Shown: positions 34,551 to 47,302, counted from the stretch's first letter. The stretch is DNA of 64,000 bases from Amblyomma americanum (GCF_052857255.1 NC_135498.1:158333124-158397123), one strand, 5' to 3'. Program-made: numbers and translations. The notes: generated by a model from the letters alone, not told the origin.

Positions 34551-37322
34551 AAATCCTCAACCCACGAGAACCGATCAGAGCTTCGGCTTGGTGTTCTTTA
34601 TTGGGCAAAGTACGGCCAAAGTAAAATATGCGTTTTCAAAAGTCTCTTAATGCCGGTTCTGTAGTTTCCCTTGGAGAGGCCAAGTACATGAGTGCATGTA
34701 TTTAAACCCTAAGTGTGTTGATAATGGGGCAATCTCCTTTTGCGGAAATCGCAAGCTGTTTACCAAAATAAACTAATAAGCAGCTGCGCTGCAGAGAAGC
34801 AAAGCACAAGAATTTAAGAACAGATTTTCCCCACATGTCCACCGCATTCTCAGGTGGTGCACGGTTCCTGCGAATCTTGACAACGGCGAGACGAAATCTA
34901 GTTAGTAGAGTGAATCTGTGCAACTGTACAGACGCGATGCATGCCGCGTGCATTGGCAGTGCGCAATATATAAGTAATGAACATTGCATAAAGGAGATCA
35001 GTAGATTTTACTATATATCAATAGCTGAGAGCAGTAGAGTAGTTTAAAAAATACTACGAATAAAATAACACCGGGGATATCTATCACTGGCGCTAGCAAT
35101 TGTTATTGCCGGTAGCTGCACTGGCGAAGGCAGCGCCGCTGCAAGCATAGCGGCAGCGTCGGCTGTGCCATATCTTTTTCGAAACATTTTTAAAAATGAT
35201 AATGCAAGGTGAAATAAAAAAAACTGGCTTCAATTTACTGAGAGCGCGAAAAGTACACTGCCCTAATTTTATATGAACAAAACATAATCGTCTGTTTAAC
35301 GCTTCAGCATATAGCCGAGAAATACACTTTATATCCTCTAGGCGCATACCGTGCCAGCAGCAGCCAGAGAATACAGAGTGGTGCTCCCACGCACTCGGAC
35401 CTAACTTGCTTTGCCAATTTAAAATACACAGTCCTGCTTAAATCACAATACCTGCCAGCGTTGTTGCCACCATGGGACATTACCGTCCAAAATATTCCAA
35501 TATTTTCATAATCGTCTCCTACAGCAAACTCTCCCTTCAAACATAAGATGAAGACGCAATGACCGCACAAGTGAAGTGCTTCTATAATGTCAGTTATATC
35601 ATATTTTAAGTACATCGGTGTATGTCTATTGCAGGCCGACAAGAATCGAGACTTCGTTGTGTTTGCAGAATGACCACGAAGAACAACATATATGTTGGCT
35701 GCAAAAAGCTACGCCCTGGCTAAAATGAACTTCTGAAAGCAAAGACCAAAGCGGCAGCATTATTCGAGAAATTGGACTGACCGAGACAAAGAGAAGCGGC
35801 AGTATCTAAGCTGCTTCTTGCATACGCACCTAGGTGCACTAGGGTGAAATATTCCACCTCTACGAAGAACTTTCATTACCTTGGCCCTTTCTCTGAATAG
35901 CAGATCCTTAAACGTCTCAATATTTTCTGTTGATATAGCACTTGTTTTGCCCGATCTTTATTTGCGTATTCTCGCTCCGCCGAGAACACTTAGAGAATAT
36001 GTACGAACTAAGCAGTCCGTCTTTATAGAGCTAACCTGTTTAGTATTTGTATCTTTGGGGGCTCTGGACTACAATTCCGGAGCGACCCCATGCTGCCCTA
36101 CCGAGAATCCCGTTCAGAACAAAAATAAGCTTTATCCTTCTCCTTCTTTCTAAACGATAGCCCGAAACTTGGTCAGTTCTACTCGACACTATATTCTCTG
36201 GGAACTTCCAGTAACTCTACTGGGCATCACCAACGGACGCCATTTATCGACAGCCAACAGCGAACGCCGCGTAACTGATATGGTATATTTTCATTTGTAA
36301 CCGAGCAAAACTAATGGGCGTGAAGATGTTGATACTGATGGCTTACTCCTGCTACGCGCTGATAAACCCGACCAATAGAATGCTTCCTGCGCTCGTAGTG
36401 AAGAGTTTTGAGAGCCATACAAAATGAAGAAGGTGGAGCCAAACATTCAAAATTTCCGCGGTAAATTTCCACGCTCAGTGCCATGCAGCACGTGGAGGCG
36501 GCCGCCCAAACTAGAAGCATTTTTCCTGACTTCTTGAGGTTGGCATTGTTACAACACTCCAAAGAACCAGTTTCTGCCCGTTCTACTTCTGTGCAGCTTC
36601 TGATTGTGATTTATGTAGTTTGCACTTGTGCCAGGCACGAACACAAAACTACAGAAACTGACCTGCTTGTCCACGCGATCGAGTCTGGATTGTAGCAAAG
36701 CCGTATGGACAGCAAAAAAAAATTCAGGCTGCGTATTAATCCTTTTCGCAGACTTCTCGAGGAAACACTTCATTTCTAAGTTCGAGCCTACTGGTATACC
36801 CCTCGACATTCTAGTCAACATGGGGAGCAAACGAACGGTGTGCATGCCTCTGTAACCGTTTCCAGCATGTTGTAGAGCTCATAACCGCAACAAAAATTCT
36901 GTGTCACTCAGCGAAAGTTAGTGCGTACTCAGCCACCATTCCAAGGACGGTGAGTTGTTTTTCGTTTTAGTGTCAAAATGATCCACAAACGCATACGTAA
37001 CTTTGCGAACTGTGTTAATGAACACCATATATACGGCATTACTGTGAGTCGTACGCCATTCGCTTACTGGGACGGCAAATTCCGACCCCACGGAAGACTT
37101 TACGAAAGTCCACATTAAATTCACAGTCAAAGTAAAATTACAAATCGCGTTAACATTCCAGCTCTCCGTTCTCTTAAAATGCAGCAGGGGCGGTATTCTA
37201 TAAGCTGTCTATTTTAAAATTGCAATTTCGCGTCCGTCTTGCCCTTTGTGATTGGTGACTAAGATATGCTCGCGGCTTTAAAGCGTCCGGAGCAAGCGAC
37301 CCGGCCAGTGGGTAGGAGGTGA
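34551..37322. other. No recognised gene
   Basis: 2.8 kb of short frames. I looked here for the gag that should precede the Gypsy pol at 37356 and found none. 36628-36855 (plus) and 36549-36845 (minus) overlap each other and have no motif. Confidence 0.45.
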
Positions 37323-37355
37323 CAGGACCTCACCACTGGCTGCATACCGCAGCCA

Positions 37356-40300
37356 ATGGCTCCGCCGCCCGGACCCTCTCCCAGAGGAAAACTGACTGCC
37401 GCAGTTCAGGAGGCAAGAACTGCGTGTTTTGCCAACTTTTTAAGTCCTCCGTGTTCTTCTGCTAACGTGATTGAGGTGTCTGTTGAAGGCGTCCCCGTTC
37501 CCGCGCTCGTCGACACGGGTGCTGCAGTGTCAGTAATTAGTGATGCTCTTCGCCGCAAACTTCGTAAGGTGACAACGCCGCTGTCTGACTTTTCACTACG
37601 TACGGCCACCTCTCAGCGCATCCACCCCATCGCAGCCTGCACGGTCCGCGTTTCTATCAACGACGTCGCCTATACCATCCAGTTTGTTGTGCTGACCGCC
37701 TGCTCTCACGATGTCATCCTCGGCTGCGATTTCCTCTCGACCCACCGTGCAGTGATTGATTGTGCCCGTGCGGAACTTGAGCTTTCGCCCCTGTGTGATG
37801 TTTCGTTGTGTGACCTACCTGTGCGCTCCGCTAAGCTTCTTGTAGCTGCCGACACCGACATACCTCCCTCCTCTTCAGCCCTCGTTCCGCTCCGCCCCGA
37901 CTCTTTCCTCAGCGGCCCTGTTCTTTTCACACCTACCGCAGCAGCCACTCGCCATCAGCGCCTCCTCATTCCATTCGCCGTTGTCTCGATTTCCGATGGC
38001 CACTGCGCCATCTATGTCACCAACCCATTTTCTTGTCCGTCGTTTGTACTTCGCGGCGAATGCCTCGGCTCTATTGAAGAACTGGACCCTGCTCTTGCTT
38101 CCGAGTTCTCCGATACCCGTGCCTGCTCCCCAGTTACTGCCTTAGCCTGTTGTGCGACAGCGCCCGATCCGATTTCCATCGACGTCTTTCGTCGTAACAT
38201 CGCTCCCGACCTTCCGTCCGCTTACCGTGACCAAATCTTGGAACATCTCTGCCGCTTCAGCAACTCTTTCGACCTTTCCCAGCCCTCCTTGGGGCGCGCA
38301 TTGGCCGTCTCTCACACAATTGACACTGGTACCCACGCTCCCTTGCGTCAGCGACCGTACCGAGTCTCGCCGAGTGAGCGCCGCGTCATCCGTGACAATG
38401 TTGACGACATGCTTCGGCGCGGCATAATACAGCCTTCTCACAGCCCTTGGGCCTCTCCTGTTGTCATGGTGACAAAAAAAGATGGCTCCATCAGGTTCTG
38501 TGTGGACTACCGCCGTCTCAACATGATCACACGCAAGGATGTTTATCCTCTACCCCGAATCGACGACACACTGGATTGCTTGCAGGGAGCGGAGTATTTT
38601 TCATCCCTCGACTTACGCTCCGGCTACTGGCAGGTCCCGATGGCAGCGAACGACAGGCTGAAACCCGTTTTCGTCACCCCAGACGGCTTGTATGAGTTCA
38701 ATGTGATGCCATTCGGCCTCTGCAATGCTCCAGCCACACTCGAAAGGATGATGGACACTATTCTCAGTAGCCTCAAATGGGAAACTTGTCTGTGTTACCT
38801 AGATGACATTGTCGTTTTTTCCAAAGATTTTCCTTCCCATCTGCACCGCCTTCAGCGCGTACTCACTAGCCTTACTGACGCCGGCCTCCAACTAAACTTG
38901 AAAAAATGTTACTTCGGTGCAACGCAGCTCACAATATTAGGCCATGTCATCTCCAAAGACGGCGTTCTTCCTGACCCTGCCAAACTTCGCGCCGTCGCTG
39001 ACTTCCCCAAACCAACCACCTTAAAAGAACTTCGCAGTTTTATAGGCTTATGCTCATATTTTCGCCGCTTCATCCGAAATTTCGCCAGTATCATCGCCCC
39101 TTTAACGCAGCTTCTTGCCGGTAGCCCGAACCTTTCGTCTTGGTCCCCCGCCTGCGATACCGCGTTCAGCACTTTACGCCGCCTGCTGGTCTCTCCCCCC
39201 ATCCTTCGCCATTTTGATCCCGCCTGTCCGACAGAAGTTCACACTGACGCGAGCGGTGTGGGCTTGGGCGCAGTTCTTGCCCAGCGAAAGCCTGGGTATC
39301 CGGAATACGTCGTCGCTTACGCCAGCTGCGCCCTCACCAAGGCGGAATCAAACTATTCTGTCACAGAAAAAGAATGTCTCGCCATCATTTGGGCAATTGC
39401 CTAGTTCCGCCCTTACATTTACGGCCGGCCCTACTATGTCGTCACAGACCACCAAGTCCTATGCTGGCTATCCTCCCTCAAAGATCCTTCTGGCCGACTC
39501 GCCCGCTGGGCTTTACGTCTCCAGGAGTTTGATATACACGTCATTTATCGCTCCGGCCGCAAGCACTCGGACGCCGACGCCCTTTCTCGTTCACCACTCC
39601 CATGCGAGTCAACCTCTGCCCTCGTCTGTGCCTACGAATTCTCTTCGTTCAACATCCCTGATATGCTCTCCGAACAACTGAAGGATCCTTGGATCACCTC
39701 GCTGCTAAACTTCCTGAACACTCCCTCGCCGCATCATTCGACCCGGACCCTTCGCCGTCAAGCCCACCACTTCGCCGTTCGTGATGGCCTCTTATACCGC
39801 CGTAATTACCTCCCCGATGGCCGGAAGTGGCTGTTGGTCATCCCTCGACACCTCCGTGCTACAATCTGTGCCTCTTTTCACGCCGCTCCACAATGCGGCC
39901 ACGCCGGTGTACTGAAAACATATGCTCGCCTTCGTCAGCGATTCTACTGGCGAGGTATGTACCGCTACATACGTCAGCACATTCGGTCATGCACCGCCTG
40001 CCAACGTCGCAAGAAACCTCCCCACTCCGCCGCCGCTCCTTTGCAGCCGTTACCTTGCCCTGGCCGTCCCTTTGACCGCGTCGGCATTGATCTTTATGGC
40101 CCGCTTCCAACTACTTCGGCTAATAATCGGTGGATCATCGTTGCCGTTGACCATCTCACCCGTTACGTCGAAACGTCGGCTCTCAAATCTGCTACCGCAA
40201 GCGACGTCGCTCACTTCATTCTACACAGTCTTGTTCTTCGTCACGGCGCCCCGAAAGGACTTCTAAGTGACCGCGGCCATGTTTTTCTCTCGGACGCCGT

Positions 40301-40943
40301 CGAGGCCCTGCTCAAGCAATGCCAAATCGTTCATCGCTACACCAGCGCCTATCACCCCCAGACCAACGGCATGACTGAGCGGTTCAACCGCACTCTGAGT
40401 GACATGCTCGCCATGTACGTTGACACCGCCCACTCCAACTGGGATCAAGTGCTCCCGTTCGTCACGTACGCGTATAACACAGCTACTCAGACAACAACGG
40501 GGTTTTCTCCTTTCTTCCTCTTATATGGCCGGGAGCCTACATCCACCATGGACACCATCCTTCCTTATCACCCTGACCCTTCCGAGACCACCTTACTCTC
40601 CGAAGCTCACCTGTATGCCGAAGAATGCCGGCAACTTGCCCGCTCTTTCACCACACAGCAACAATGGGATCAGAAGCACCGTCGGGATTCCCCGGACCCT
40701 CCAGCGTCATACCCATCTGGCGCCCTCGTTTGGCTCTGGGTGCCTTCCTCCACTCCCGGCCTCGCCACGAAACTACTATCTCGCTTTCACGGACCTTACC
40801 GGGTTGTCCACCAAACTTCTCCGGTGACTTATATCGTTGAGCCGCTCGTTCCCTCTTCGTACCACCGTCGCCGGGGGCGCGAAACTGTGCACGTTGAGCG
40901 CCTCAAGCCTTACTATGACCCGCCCATCCTCTCCTCTCCGTAA
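37356..40943 (+). pseudogene. Ty3/Gypsy family 2 pol, open except for one TAG
   Basis: The frame runs 1,195 codons with a single internal stop, TAG at 39402-39404 (codon 683). Domains: aspartic protease with [13 protein letters not shown] (Asp 53); reverse transcriptase with [55 protein letters not shown] and YLDD (481-484); RNase H with [15 protein letters not shown] and [17 protein letters not shown] before the stop and [13 protein letters not shown] after it; integrase with the HHCC zinc region ending [30 protein letters not shown] and [12 protein letters not shown]. It ends [12 protein letters not shown] with no chromodomain. The stop falls where relatives have Lys (copy A has WAIAKF), so AAG to TAG is the likely change. 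I chose ATG 37356 because TGA at 37320 closes the frame upstream. Protease-RT could still be made; RNase H and integrase could not be made as part of it. Confidence 0.93.
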
Positions 40944-40980
40944 GTCGCCAGGATGGCTCCTTTTTCAGAGGGAGAGTAAT

Positions 40981-41153
40981 TGTAATGGGACCGACAGGCG
41001 CAGCGCAGCGAAGAAGCGGACGAGTTCAAGCGGGACAACGAAGAAGCAGACGAAGTGCAGCTGGGTTTTTTCGAACGACGCCTGTGAGTGTGCCCGTCGT
41101 GTCGCCGGTCAACCAAGACCAACCGACCTGTGCTTCAAATAAACGCCTTGACA
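40981..41153 (+). repeat. Probable 3' LTR of Gypsy family 2
   Basis: Starts TGTAATGGGACC directly after a purine tract (CAGAGGGAGAG, 40966-40976). AATAAA lies at 41138-41143, and a possible end TTGACA at about 41153. No matching 5' LTR is present upstream, so the boundaries are uncertain. Confidence 0.55.
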
Positions 41154-41339
41154 TATATATCAAATGTCCAACTGCCTATTGCATGTACTGTCCACTGCCG
41201 TAATGACAACGCCTAACCTAGTGCGGGAAATGCTATTCTGAGTTATACAATGCTCCAAATTTCGCATCATCGAAAAGTTTGACGGACGGTTACGATCGTC
41301 GGCAATGCCAAATTTAAGCGCACCTCATCACATGCCACC

Positions 41340-42370
41340 TGCCACTGCTCGCAGGTGGCGTGTTACGCTGATTGTTGATTTTTAACGATACAACTGATCA
41401 GGTGCTTACAATACAAGGCCATGAAATACCCCGAGTAGCCGAATACAAATACCTCGTGGTATGGGTAAATGAAGGGCAGATGTAAACGGAGAAACATGAT
41501 CAGTCTCTCATAGAAAAAGGGCGAAGAGATTTCGGGGTAAAGAAACATAGGGCATTTTGGGGGTACAGCAGGTTTGGAGTACTGAGAGGTATTTGGAAAG
41601 GAATAATGGTGCCGGGGCTTACTTTCGGAAATGCCGTTCTGTACTTAAGGGCAGAAGTTCAGTCGAGAATAGAAGTAAATCAGAGAGCTGTAGGAAGATT
41701 AGCACTATAGGCGCCCACGGGAAAACCACAAACGAGGCAATACAGAGGGATTTGGGCTGGGCTTCGTTCGAGGCACGGAAAGCTCAGATTAAAATACTGT
41801 ACTAAGACCACCTGAGAGAACTGGACAATAACATGTGAGCAGCTAAGGAATTTAAATACCTATGCAGAAAGAGCGCTGACTCACACTGGCGGAAAAGAAC
41901 TAGGAAGCTAACCGGTAAGTGTACCAGAGACGAGGACGGAGAAAGAAAGACCATTAAACGAGAGGTTAAAACGCTGAAGGTAAAACTTGGGTAGATTCAA
42001 TGGAAAAGAAGCATAGTGTAGAACTATATCGATATTGGAAAAGGCAGATCAGGAAGAAAGCGTTTTATGATATTTCAAGAGGCAGTGCCCTACTCTTTGA
42101 AGGTAGGTCAGAATGTCTAAGAACGCGCAGCTATAAAAACAAATTTAACGAAGAAGATGACATGTGCTGTGTGTGGTAAATCTGTAAAAACAGTAGAGCA
42201 CCTCATACTAAAATGTGATTGTATGCACCCCGATGTCGATGCAGGCACACTCCCTCTTCCTGCAGCCCTAGGGTTTAGACATAAAAATAGTCATGTGTAT
42301 AATTCCGGAGTGGAAATTAGCAAAAAGCGATTGGAAAATTCGTGGGTAAAAAGCAGAGAGGTGACGTAAG
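41340..42370 (+). pseudogene. LINE C-terminal half (RT end and zinc tail)
   Basis: Frames in order: RVAEYKYLVVWVNEGQM (41430-41480), FGVLRGIWKGIMVPGLTFGN (41573-41632), EVQSRIEVNQRAVGRLAL, then the frame 41557-41805 ending NEAIQRDLGWASFEARKAQI, EFKYLCRKSADSHWRKRTRK and, at 42157-42369, CAVCGKSVKTVEHLILKC, a CxxC/HxxxxC tail motif. I recognise this as a family common in ticks, but I am not sure of its clade (possibly jockey or RTE superfamily). The CATCCATCCATCC at 42515-42531 may be its simple-repeat tail. Several stops; no N-terminal half. Confidence 0.75.
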
Positions 42371-42439
42371 GTTAAATGTGTAGGAAGACGTATTTAAAGA
42401 AAATGGCGAATTTTAATAAATCACAACACAGTTAAACAA

Positions 42440-44440
42440 AAATAAAGGGAAAAAAAGCTGAGCATGGAGGCAACTGCCATCACCCCGTTTCAAAGAGGAC
42501 GCTCCTACTTTCCATCCATCCATCCTCCTTCCGGACACACTCGTGGCAGCCCCCTTCCGGTGGGCCATTCCTCCGCTATCTCCGTGGCAGGTGGCGTTCT
42601 ACTCAGCTACTGCCTGCCAATGCACCACCTGCCATACGCCTACACATGCCGCCTGTCTGGGAGCGTGTTAAGCCGCTACGCGTGTTACGTCCGGCGGCGT
42701 GTTACTCAGTAACGGGCGCCTAAGAGCTGCTCTAAAGGAACACTTGTATTAATGAGCAGAAACGCATGGTATACACCGTTAGTTGCCCAAGGGGACGTCG
42801 TTTCTCTGCGTCAGAGCAGTGCTCTGGGATGTCAAAACGTCACAAGCAATCCAGTTAAAAAGACTGTAAGCCAAACGGAAATACTTAGCCCTAGCCATCC
42901 AAGAAAAAAAAAACAGTGGCTGTGCCAGTGTAAACAATCTCGTGCTTTTTCTGGCGACAGCTCAGTGGCCGGAAAACGAGATGAAGTGGGGAAAACCCGC
43001 GTGACCTAAACACGAAACAGCCTAATGGCTTCCCAAATAGAATACCGACGCGCAACGCATAACCTTCACAGACTCACAAAATTACTGACGAGATCGGAGA
43101 GCTCTCGCACAAGATAACAAAAGCGACAGCCACGACGAAGAGAAGCCTGTCGCCTTCCCTACGCCCCCGTCCATCGTAAGTGGACGACACTCTATTCTGC
43201 CAGTTCATAGTGGCCGCGGAGATCCTTTGTTTGCAGGTGGACGAATAACAACGTGCAATGACTAAAATATAAACGGCCACCTTGCGCTCGCTTGACAAAA
43301 TAATCCCTCGCTTCCTTGTCTCCCCCGTCCTTCCCCTCGTCTTGCGAGACCAGCGGTGTCCCATCAGCCGGTGCTTAGCGGCCAAGAGCGGGTACGCGTC
43401 GTCCTCGATATAACGAGACGGCTCGACGGTTCTTTCATCCCTCTTACTCCGGACCTGGAACGACAGCAACAAACGCTAACCATGGGGAAACTGCACTGGG
43501 TAAGGGTGACACGGAAGATCGAATGCCGCCGCGCCCGGAAGAGAACGCCCCTCCGGCGAGTCATGTACCATGAGGGAAGGACTCGCCGACGAAGACGAAT
43601 GGAGGCTGGCAGAAAAGCGTAATGGCCGGCGCTCTGTAGGGCAGCCACGCGGTAAGAATAACGGCTTTAGCCGCAAAATGTGTGCAACGAGTTGGTGAGA
43701 ACTCTGGCAATTGTGGTATGCTGGGAAGATATTGATTACTGTTGGATTTGTTGGTAAGGCGTGGCTCGCGAAAAAAAAAGGAATAAGAATATGGTGGTCT
43801 ATAGAGAAAGAACAGCATAAAAATTCCGTCGCAGATATGCAAATTGAAAACTGCTTTCTAGAAAACGAAATAGCTGAGTCCCTGCCTGACTTCTCGGTGG
43901 ACACCTCCACCATGCGTGCCGCGATGGAAGAGATGATAAAGGCGGTGAACGAGGAAAGAGAGAAAGAAGAGCTGTAGTGGAGGGTTGCGGCTGCATTTTC
44001 CACCAATTCGCAGCCTGTGTCTTGGCCACTTTAATTTTATTTGAGGCCAACCAACCAACCAATTTAGGCCATCTGAGGACCGTACAGGCCTAGAGACGAA
44101 GCGACTGCGTCAAAAAGAAAGAGGGGAAGGGCGATGGAAGGAAATGAACATGAGGTAAAACCAAAAATAGGATCGAAACGAGATTGGACCTCTCCCTGTT
44201 TGCAAACAATGCGACACGAGGGGAGCAAGTGGGCGAGGGGGAGCGCCGAACGAAATCGGGCTTGGTTGGCAAACGCAACCTTTCCGGTCCGGCCTGCACG
44301 CTGTGCGGAGCTTCACGAGCTGCCCGACGACGTGAATTTTCTGCCTCAAATTTTGCATTAACTATGTTTAAATAAAGCCAAAGTACGCGGCACACCAGTA
44401 CCCAGACCCATTATGCACTGCCAATTGAAAAAAAGAATTT
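42440..44440. other. No recognised gene; weak ORFs
   Basis: Minus 44006-43476 (176 codons, Ser/His-rich) and plus 43711-43977 (88 codons, ending STMRAAMEEMIKAVNEERE, a helical, charged tail) lie on opposite strands of the same DNA. Neither matches a family I know. The plus frame looks more protein-like but has no start or splice support. Confidence 0.35.
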
Positions 44441-44462
44441 TCATTGTTCGGCAAACATGGAA

Positions 44463-44559
44463 GAGGAAATATGCAGCGCAAAAAACGCATGGACGACGGA
44501 AGAAAGACAAACACAAGCTTCTGTCGTCCATGCGTTTTTTTGCGCTGCATATTTTCCTC
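44463..44559. repeat. Snapback inverted repeat (foldback)
   Basis: Left arm 44463-44502 (GAGGAAATATGCAGCGCAAA through CATGGACGACGGAAG) and right arm 44518-44559 are reverse complements apart from one mismatch and two single-A length changes. The loop is 15 bases. An RNA from either strand would form a stem of about 40 base pairs. Similar arms carrying CGCATGGACGAC occur in tick sequence as I recall it, so it is probably a repeat family. Confidence 0.85.
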
Positions 44560-44564
44560 ATCTG

Positions 44565-45265
44565 TGATGTACCAAGAGGCCCAAATCACCACCCTTCATC
44601 AGTTCGGCAAACATGCACTTCGGACATATTTTCGTGCATCTAGTCAGAACAAGCCTGGCACGTGCGTACACAGACACTGAAATTCTATAAGCCACTCGAA
44701 AACAATAGCACCTGGCAATAGAACGGCATGCTGAAAAATAGATTATTTCAGAACGCCCTTCAAAGAAGCGACTGCAGAGCCTTAAAGAGCACACGTGGGG
44801 GTTCATGAGCGAATGCAGCAGTGTACGCACGGGCGCCGTGCTCGGCCGGCCTATTTTTCTCTCAAGTGCGGACATGTCTAGTTTGGCTCGCCTAAATTAC
44901 GTTATGATTGAGAAAAATGTTTTTATCATTGCTAGAACGTAAACCTTCCAGGGTAAGTTACGTGCGGGACAACCAATGCGATGCGCATCGCTAAAAACAT
45001 CTTTACGCAAAATAGCGGGGCAATTAAGCGCGTTTTGTACAACATTGAACGAAATTCATGCTGAGTGCACTAATATTGGAAAAGCGCACTTAAATGACGC
45101 CACCAAAACCGCTTTTCGACTCGGAAATGGCACCGCTTAATCAAGGTGGTATTTTACAATTCCGGGTTGAAATGCGGCTGTACTTCGGCGGCCAAGGCGC
45201 TGGAATAACCCTGCGAGCCGTCTATTAACAGAAGCTATAGCTTTTTGAAGGCGATCTTCCGCAAA
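44565..45265. other. No recognised gene
   Basis: Only short frames; TTCGGCAAACATG at 44602-44614 repeats TTCGGCAAACATGG at 44447-44460, on either side of the hairpin, and may belong to the same repeat. Confidence 0.4.
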
Positions 45266-45270
45266 GCATA

Positions 45271-47300
45271 AAAGGGACACTGAGGAGGAATTGAAGTTGG
45301 CTTGTATCGATGGAATACCAGCTCCTGATCACAAAAACTCCGCTCTTACAGAAAACAGAGCTCTTATAAGGTAGAAAATAGCAAAAACTAAAATACGGGT
45401 ATCGCCACCAAAGGCCAATCTCGCAAGTACAAGCGTGGCGACGTCAAAGGACAAGAGACGCCAACTTGAAGGAATTTTCCTTCCTACATGAATCGCGAAT
45501 CTCTGAGGCTGACATGACGCTTCGCGTCTAAGAGCTTTGCGTGCCCCGTGGTTTTGTTTTTGACGCGCCTCGATTTGCAAGCGCCGGACAGCAGAGGAAC
45601 TCCAAGTGCGGCTTCAAGTGCTGGTTAACCTTTGAAGGAGCCTGTTAAGCCTGGTCAGATGATCGCCACGGTCGATGAAAAACTATGATGGCACGATGGT
45701 CGGTGATCGTACAAGGCAGTTCGCAGTATAAAGAGCTCTTGTGTCTTCGCACGCTCGCCCGGCGAAAGGTTCCTGGCTGTGCCAGTCAACTTCAAACTAG
45801 TTAACGTAAATCGTTTATTAGGGACGGGAGCCAAGGTACAAGGCAGTTAAGAAAAATTGCCGATGACCTAGCTCTGTTAGGCGTGGACATACGTTGCGAA
45901 AGCGCCGAGATTTCTGGATTGGAAGAGTGCATTCACTAGGTGCGCCTTTAGTGACAAACTTACCTTGACAAGTCGTGGCGGAGTGGAAGCGTCTGCGCCT
46001 TACTCAGAAAAGGCCCTGGTTCGATTCCGAGCCTCAGCGCAGGTTTTTTTACTCAGTGAGTGGGCGGCGGGTTTCAGTGGCTCCCATAGATGCCGCCACC
46101 GAATACGTTGGTTAGCGGTCAAGCGCAGGCTCTATTAAGGCGCGCTTATGCTCCGGGGTGAGGCGCGCGCCCGTGCTGCACGGCGACGTCACGTCGGCCA
46201 AAGCGAGACCCACTATACTCCAACTGCGCTTGACCGCCGACGCGTTCGGCGGCTCCGGCGCACTCAGACCGCACTGGCGGAGACTTGGAGCATGTCTCTA
46301 TTTCGCGCCGAGTGCGCCAGCCGCCGCCGGCCCGACCAGACTGATTCGGCTCCGTTGGCGAGGTGAGCGTTGTGACGTAATTCAATAGCTTCGGCAGTTG
46401 GGCGGAGCTGTTCTTTTCGAGCTCTCGGCTAATTTAATACATTCACAGCACACATCTGAAGGCATGTGCAAGTGGGCGAGAGAGCCCGATCCAGTGGACC
46501 CGTTGGATCTAGCAGAAGCCGTTGAAGCGTCGTGCGCCGGCTTTAGTCTCAAGCCGCCAACTTTAAACGCGATCGCCCTTGAGCACCCACCAGTTTTTGT
46601 GGCAAAAAAATAAATAAATAACTTGGCCCTTCCACGCCGTTCAAGGAATCACAATCCGTTGGCCCCAAAGCCCTGGCCAGCCTCCGATGGGTGCAACGCG
46701 CCGACCTTGTCCTGGCCCCTCGCGATACCCCGCACTGGGGTTATGATATTTATTTTGCAACGGCTGCTCACCGAGGAAGGAGGAAACGACCCGCTGGCGC
46801 CTAACCTAACCGTGCTCCCTCAAAAGCATCGCACGCTCTGTGGGGCGGAGGTCGCTGAAATGCAGCCCGGAGTTTTTGCGCGAACCACGTCGTCGTGTTC
46901 GGGAACGGTATCCATCGTAACGCTGCCAAGACGCCGGTGAAAACGTAAACGAAGCGACGGCAGCGATCCCCGATATATGCATTTACCGTGCGGCGGCGGT
47001 GGCTTTCATTTCGGCACCTGCTAGACAGCACTGCTAGCCACCAGAAATCACGGAGTCTGCGTTTACGTCACGTTTCACGTCACTCCGTCCTACGACGTCA
47101 TAAGAGTTCTCCGTGACGTCATAAGAGTGCTCGAGTTTGAATCGGAGCGGCGGGAAAAACTTTTTCAACTTCGAATCCAAATTTCTTTGAAATAAATGCA
47201 TCTTTCGCTCCAGTACAAGCGGCAACAAAGCCATGAAATGCCGAACAATCAGATTTTGCTAACGAAAAAAATCTGATAGAGTTCTCCTCAGTATCCCTTT
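45271..47300. mobile_element. Possible DNA element bounded by 17-base inverted ends
   Basis: AAAGGGACACTGAGGAG (45271-45287) is the reverse complement, with one mismatch, of 47284-47300. The 2.03 kb between them contain no transposase. I see a SINE-like tRNA head at 45965-46060 and a GC-rich stretch with inverted repeats (AGCGGTCAAGCGCAG at 46113-46127 against CTGCGCTTGACCGCC at 46224-46238). These could also be two separate elements of one MITE family facing each other. No flanking duplication is clear. Confidence 0.35.
45965..46060 (+). repeat. tRNA-like SINE head
   Basis: GTGGCGGAGTGGAAGCGTCT resembles an A box (TGGCGGAGTGG), and GGTTCGATTCCGAGCC (46018-46033) a B box with T-arm. It continues into CAGGTTTTTTTACTCAGTGAG. 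The acceptor ends do not pair, so it is more likely a SINE head than a tRNA gene. Confidence 0.55.
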
Positions 47301-47302
47301 AA

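Noticed and set aside
43476..44006. 176-codon Ser-rich minus frame
   Set aside because: No motif or exon signals, and the complementary strand has an equally long, more protein-like frame.
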